Notes under the pieces: model-generated
What the model saw: only the letters and a program-made list of their open reading frames with translations
Databases searched by the model: none
What the model was told of the DNA's origin: nothing
NCBI GenBank assembly: GCA_964441455.1
Contig: CAYTUX010000206.1
Location: forward strand, 1-7,297
Length of the DNA: 7,297 nt
Source: JAQICX01 sp964441455
GTDB lineage: Bacteria; Verrucomicrobiota; Kiritimatiellia; JAQICX01
Reading direction: 5' to 3'
Position numbers and translations under genes: made by a program
Shown: in pieces, positions 6,070 through 7,297 of the stretch
Layout of the letters: each line of letters begins with the position of its first letter
Position numbering within the stretch: position 1 is the stretch's first letter

Positions 6070-6265
6070 CCTGAATTATTCATAAAACTTCTACTGCGAT
6101 AACGTATAGCACTTAATCTTAAAGATTTAGTTTAAATAATAATTTTGATTTATGTTTACAAATCCCGCATTGCGGGACTAGCAAAGCCAGCCTATTATTT
6201 TTCGCTATCTCATTGATCTCAAGCACTCTACGCTATCTCGTAACAAAATGTATGAATAAATCAGG
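6070..6265. mobile_element. palindromic MITE, copy B (196 bp) with internal insertion
   Basis: It has the same ends as copy A, CCTGAATTATTCAT and ATGAATAAATCAGG, and is flanked by the 4-bp direct repeat CTAG at 6066-6069 and 6266-6269. The left 95 bases match copy A at 81 positions without gaps, and the right half is also alignable. The length difference of 22 bp comes from extra sequence after 6164, beside the apical stem GATTTAT/ACAAATC, containing a REP-like palindrome. The two halves remain inverted repeats of each other. CTAG fits the YTAR target reported for part of the IS5 family; a relationship is only a guess, since no transposase is here. Starting 11 bp after a stop codon, the hairpin may also terminate transcription of the upstream lipoprotein gene. 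Confidence 0.8.
6163..6192. repeat. REP-like insertion inside MITE copy B
   Basis: TCCCGCA-T-TGCGGGA (6163-6177) is a palindrome with a one-base centre, followed by CTAGCAAAGCCAGCC. Copy A lacks it, having only about seven bases at this point. It matches the palindrome at 5182-5195 apart from the central T, suggesting that a separate small repeat family inserted into the MITE. Confidence 0.55.
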
Positions 6266-6367
6266 CTAGTAACTGATTTGTAAAGGAGCAGTTGATGGTC
6301 ATTTCGCATGTTTCTCTAAAAATTTCTAGGAATGTTTCTGCAATATCAAACTTAACTGATGTGCCAA

Positions 6368-6943
6368 TTATTTAATTATTTTTAATCTTTTTAATTCCCA
6401 GAAGCATTCAGCGGTTGCTCTAATATCGGCAAGAGCATTGTGTGCTTCATCAAAATTTTTTCCAAACAGCTTGATGTGCAGGTCAGATAGTTTTGGCCAT
6501 TTGAATCCGTAATTACCGGGGATTCTGCAAAAATCTGTGGTTGATTTCATGGTACATATTTTGAGTTTTAATGATATTGGGTTTTCAAGTTTATTTCTAA
6601 GGAATTCACATCCCATAATTGCTTCATCAAAGCTGATATTATGAGCAACTAATATATCAACGTTATTGATATCTTCTGCAAACTCTTTTAAGACAGTTTG
6701 TAAGTCAAGACCTTCCGCTAGAGCACGTTTTGTTGTTATTCCGTGAACATTTGATGATGCCCGAGGTATTGTAAAACCTTCCGGTTTTATTATAATGTCT
6801 TTAGACTTTATTTCTTTGCCTTTTTCATCATAAATCAAGTATGCCAACTGGACAACTCTCGGCCAATTATTAAAATCAGTTATTGGTGCCTTATAGTTTC
6901 CGGGCAGTCCGGTTGTTTCCGTGTCAAAAAACAGGTATTTCAT
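6368..6943 (-). CDS. DnaQ-like DEDDh 3'-5' exonuclease
   Basis: The 191-residue protein is a compact exonuclease domain with the full DEDDh set: D7 and E9 in FFDTETTG (5-12), D106 in AHNISFDEAIM (100-110), and H168 and D173 in EAHNALADIRAT (166-177). These residues bind two metal ions and remove nucleotides from DNA or RNA 3' ends. The family includes the proofreading epsilon subunit of DNA polymerase III, but this protein ends soon after the domain, leaving little for polymerase binding, so it may be a free-standing exonuclease. The segments NWPRVVQLAY and KWPKLSDLH resemble versions I associate with Bacteroidetes; horizontal transfer or shared ancestry cannot be told apart here. The start is supported by GGAG four bases before the ATG. 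It stands alone on the minus strand, with its own promoter candidate. Confidence 0.92.
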   Translation of the reverse strand: MKYLFFDTETTGLPGNYKAPITDFNNWPRVVQLAYLIYDEKGKEIKSKDIIIKPEGFTIPRASSNVHGITTKRALAEGLDLQTVLKEFAEDINNVDILVAHNISFDEAIMGCEFLRNKLENPISLKLKICTMKSTTDFCRIPGNYGFKWPKLSDLHIKLFGKNFDEAHNALADIRATAECFWELKRLKIIK

Positions 6944-6968
6944 TTGTCTCCTTATTTCAATTTATAAT

Positions 6969-6997
6969 ATTATATATTTTTAAAAATATTAAGACAA
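6969..6997 (-). promoter_or_regulatory. predicted promoter of the DEDDh exonuclease gene
   Basis: On the minus strand, TTGTCT (plus 6992-6997) and TATAAT (plus 6969-6974) are separated by 17 bases and precede the ribosome binding site and ATG by a short leader. The spacer overlaps a perfect 16-bp AT-only palindrome (6974-6989, A/T runs), which may be incidental to the base composition. Confidence 0.5.
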
Positions 6998-7129
6998 TAA
7001 CAAAAAGAGGAAAAATAACCTTAATTTTTCGGTTGGACAAGAAAAAATCTGTTTTAACCAATAAAATAAGCAAATGAGAGCTTGTTTTTTTTCATTTTTG
7101 GGTGATAAATAAAAAAATATTTTAAAGGC

Positions 7130-7223
7130 GGGGTCACGGACCCCGACCCTATAGAAAACATTTGCAATCAACCATTTAGCTTTGATTGCAGCATCCTAAA
7201 CTGTAGGGTCGGGGTCCGTGACC
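7130..7223. repeat. nested inverted repeat, BIME-like (paired REP) element
   Basis: The arms GGTCACGGACCCCGACCCTA (7132-7151) and its exact reverse complement (7204-7223) are perfect over 20 bp; pairing continues three more bases inward with one mismatch. Between them is a second inverted repeat, TGCAATCAA (7163-7171) and TTGATTGCA (7182-7190). The left arm region itself folds as GGGGTC-ACG-GACCCC (7130-7144), so each arm resembles a REP unit and the pair resembles a head-to-head BIME. The arms are far more GC-rich than the surroundings. No coding potential is evident. RAYT enzymes mobilise such repeats in other bacteria and one is encoded at the left end, but a direct link is not shown. The element is too long and too far from any stop codon to be a simple terminator. 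Confidence 0.7.
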
Positions 7224-7297
7224 TTGTTGTTCTACACATCTTTTTATTTAAGCTAGCCACTAGGACCGAATGACTTCCAGCAAATGGCAAAGTCATA
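7224..7297. other. right-edge sequence with no supported feature
   Basis: After the nested inverted repeat I see no gene, RNA or clear repeat. An ATG at 7268 with AGGA a few bases upstream opens a frame that runs off the window after nine codons; that is too little to call. Confidence 0.3.

Noticed and set aside
3262..6265. The two MITE-like repeats as a CRISPR or as the ends of one composite transposon
   Set aside because: There are no regularly spaced repeats, each copy has its own flanking duplication, and the genes between are housekeeping-type with no transposase.

Overview
The window is bacterial, AT-rich (GC in the mid-to-upper thirties by eye), with short ATG-started genes, GGAG-type ribosome binding sites and a high density of small non-coding repeats. 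The transposase at the left edge has the long C-terminal extension I associate from memory with REP-associated tyrosine transposases of the PVC group (Verrucomicrobia, Lentisphaerae, Planctomycetes). With the low GC this makes a Lentisphaerota-like host plausible, but that is inference. The DnaQ-like exonuclease resembles versions common in Bacteroidetes, so the placement is not firm.

Layout from left to right: the 3' part of a RAYT/Y1-type transposase (2-868, +); a gene-free AT-rich stretch with a good promoter; a VanZ-family membrane protein (1215-1757, +); two hairpins in a convergent gap; tryptophan synthase beta chain trpB (1888-3093, -) with a promoter whose -10 box lies inside a perfect 16-bp palindrome; MITE copy A (3262-3435); a single-frame fusion of ribose-5-phosphate isomerase B and serine hydroxymethyltransferase (3473-5155, +); a repeat-rich spacer; a short lipoprotein with an SGNH/GDSL-like fold whose nucleophile motif is altered (5396-6058, +); MITE copy B (6070-6265), which carries a REP-like palindrome; a DEDDh 3'-5' exonuclease (6368-6943, -); and a nested inverted repeat of contrasting GC content (7130-7223).

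The genes do not form one obvious operon: strands alternate and most genes have their own spacer. The clearest metabolic link is serine. TrpB consumes serine to make tryptophan, and the SHMT half of the fusion interconverts serine and glycine while loading tetrahydrofolate. The RpiB half supplies ribose 5-phosphate, so the fused protein would feed two inputs of purine synthesis.

The most notable observations are the RpiB-SHMT fusion; a family of full-length-palindromic MITEs, seen twice, with 14-bp terminal inverted repeats and matching 4-bp flanking direct repeats; a REP-like palindrome present both inside MITE B and downstream of glyA; and the SGNH protein that has lost the catalytic Ser position. 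I found no defence system, CRISPR array, tRNA or rRNA.
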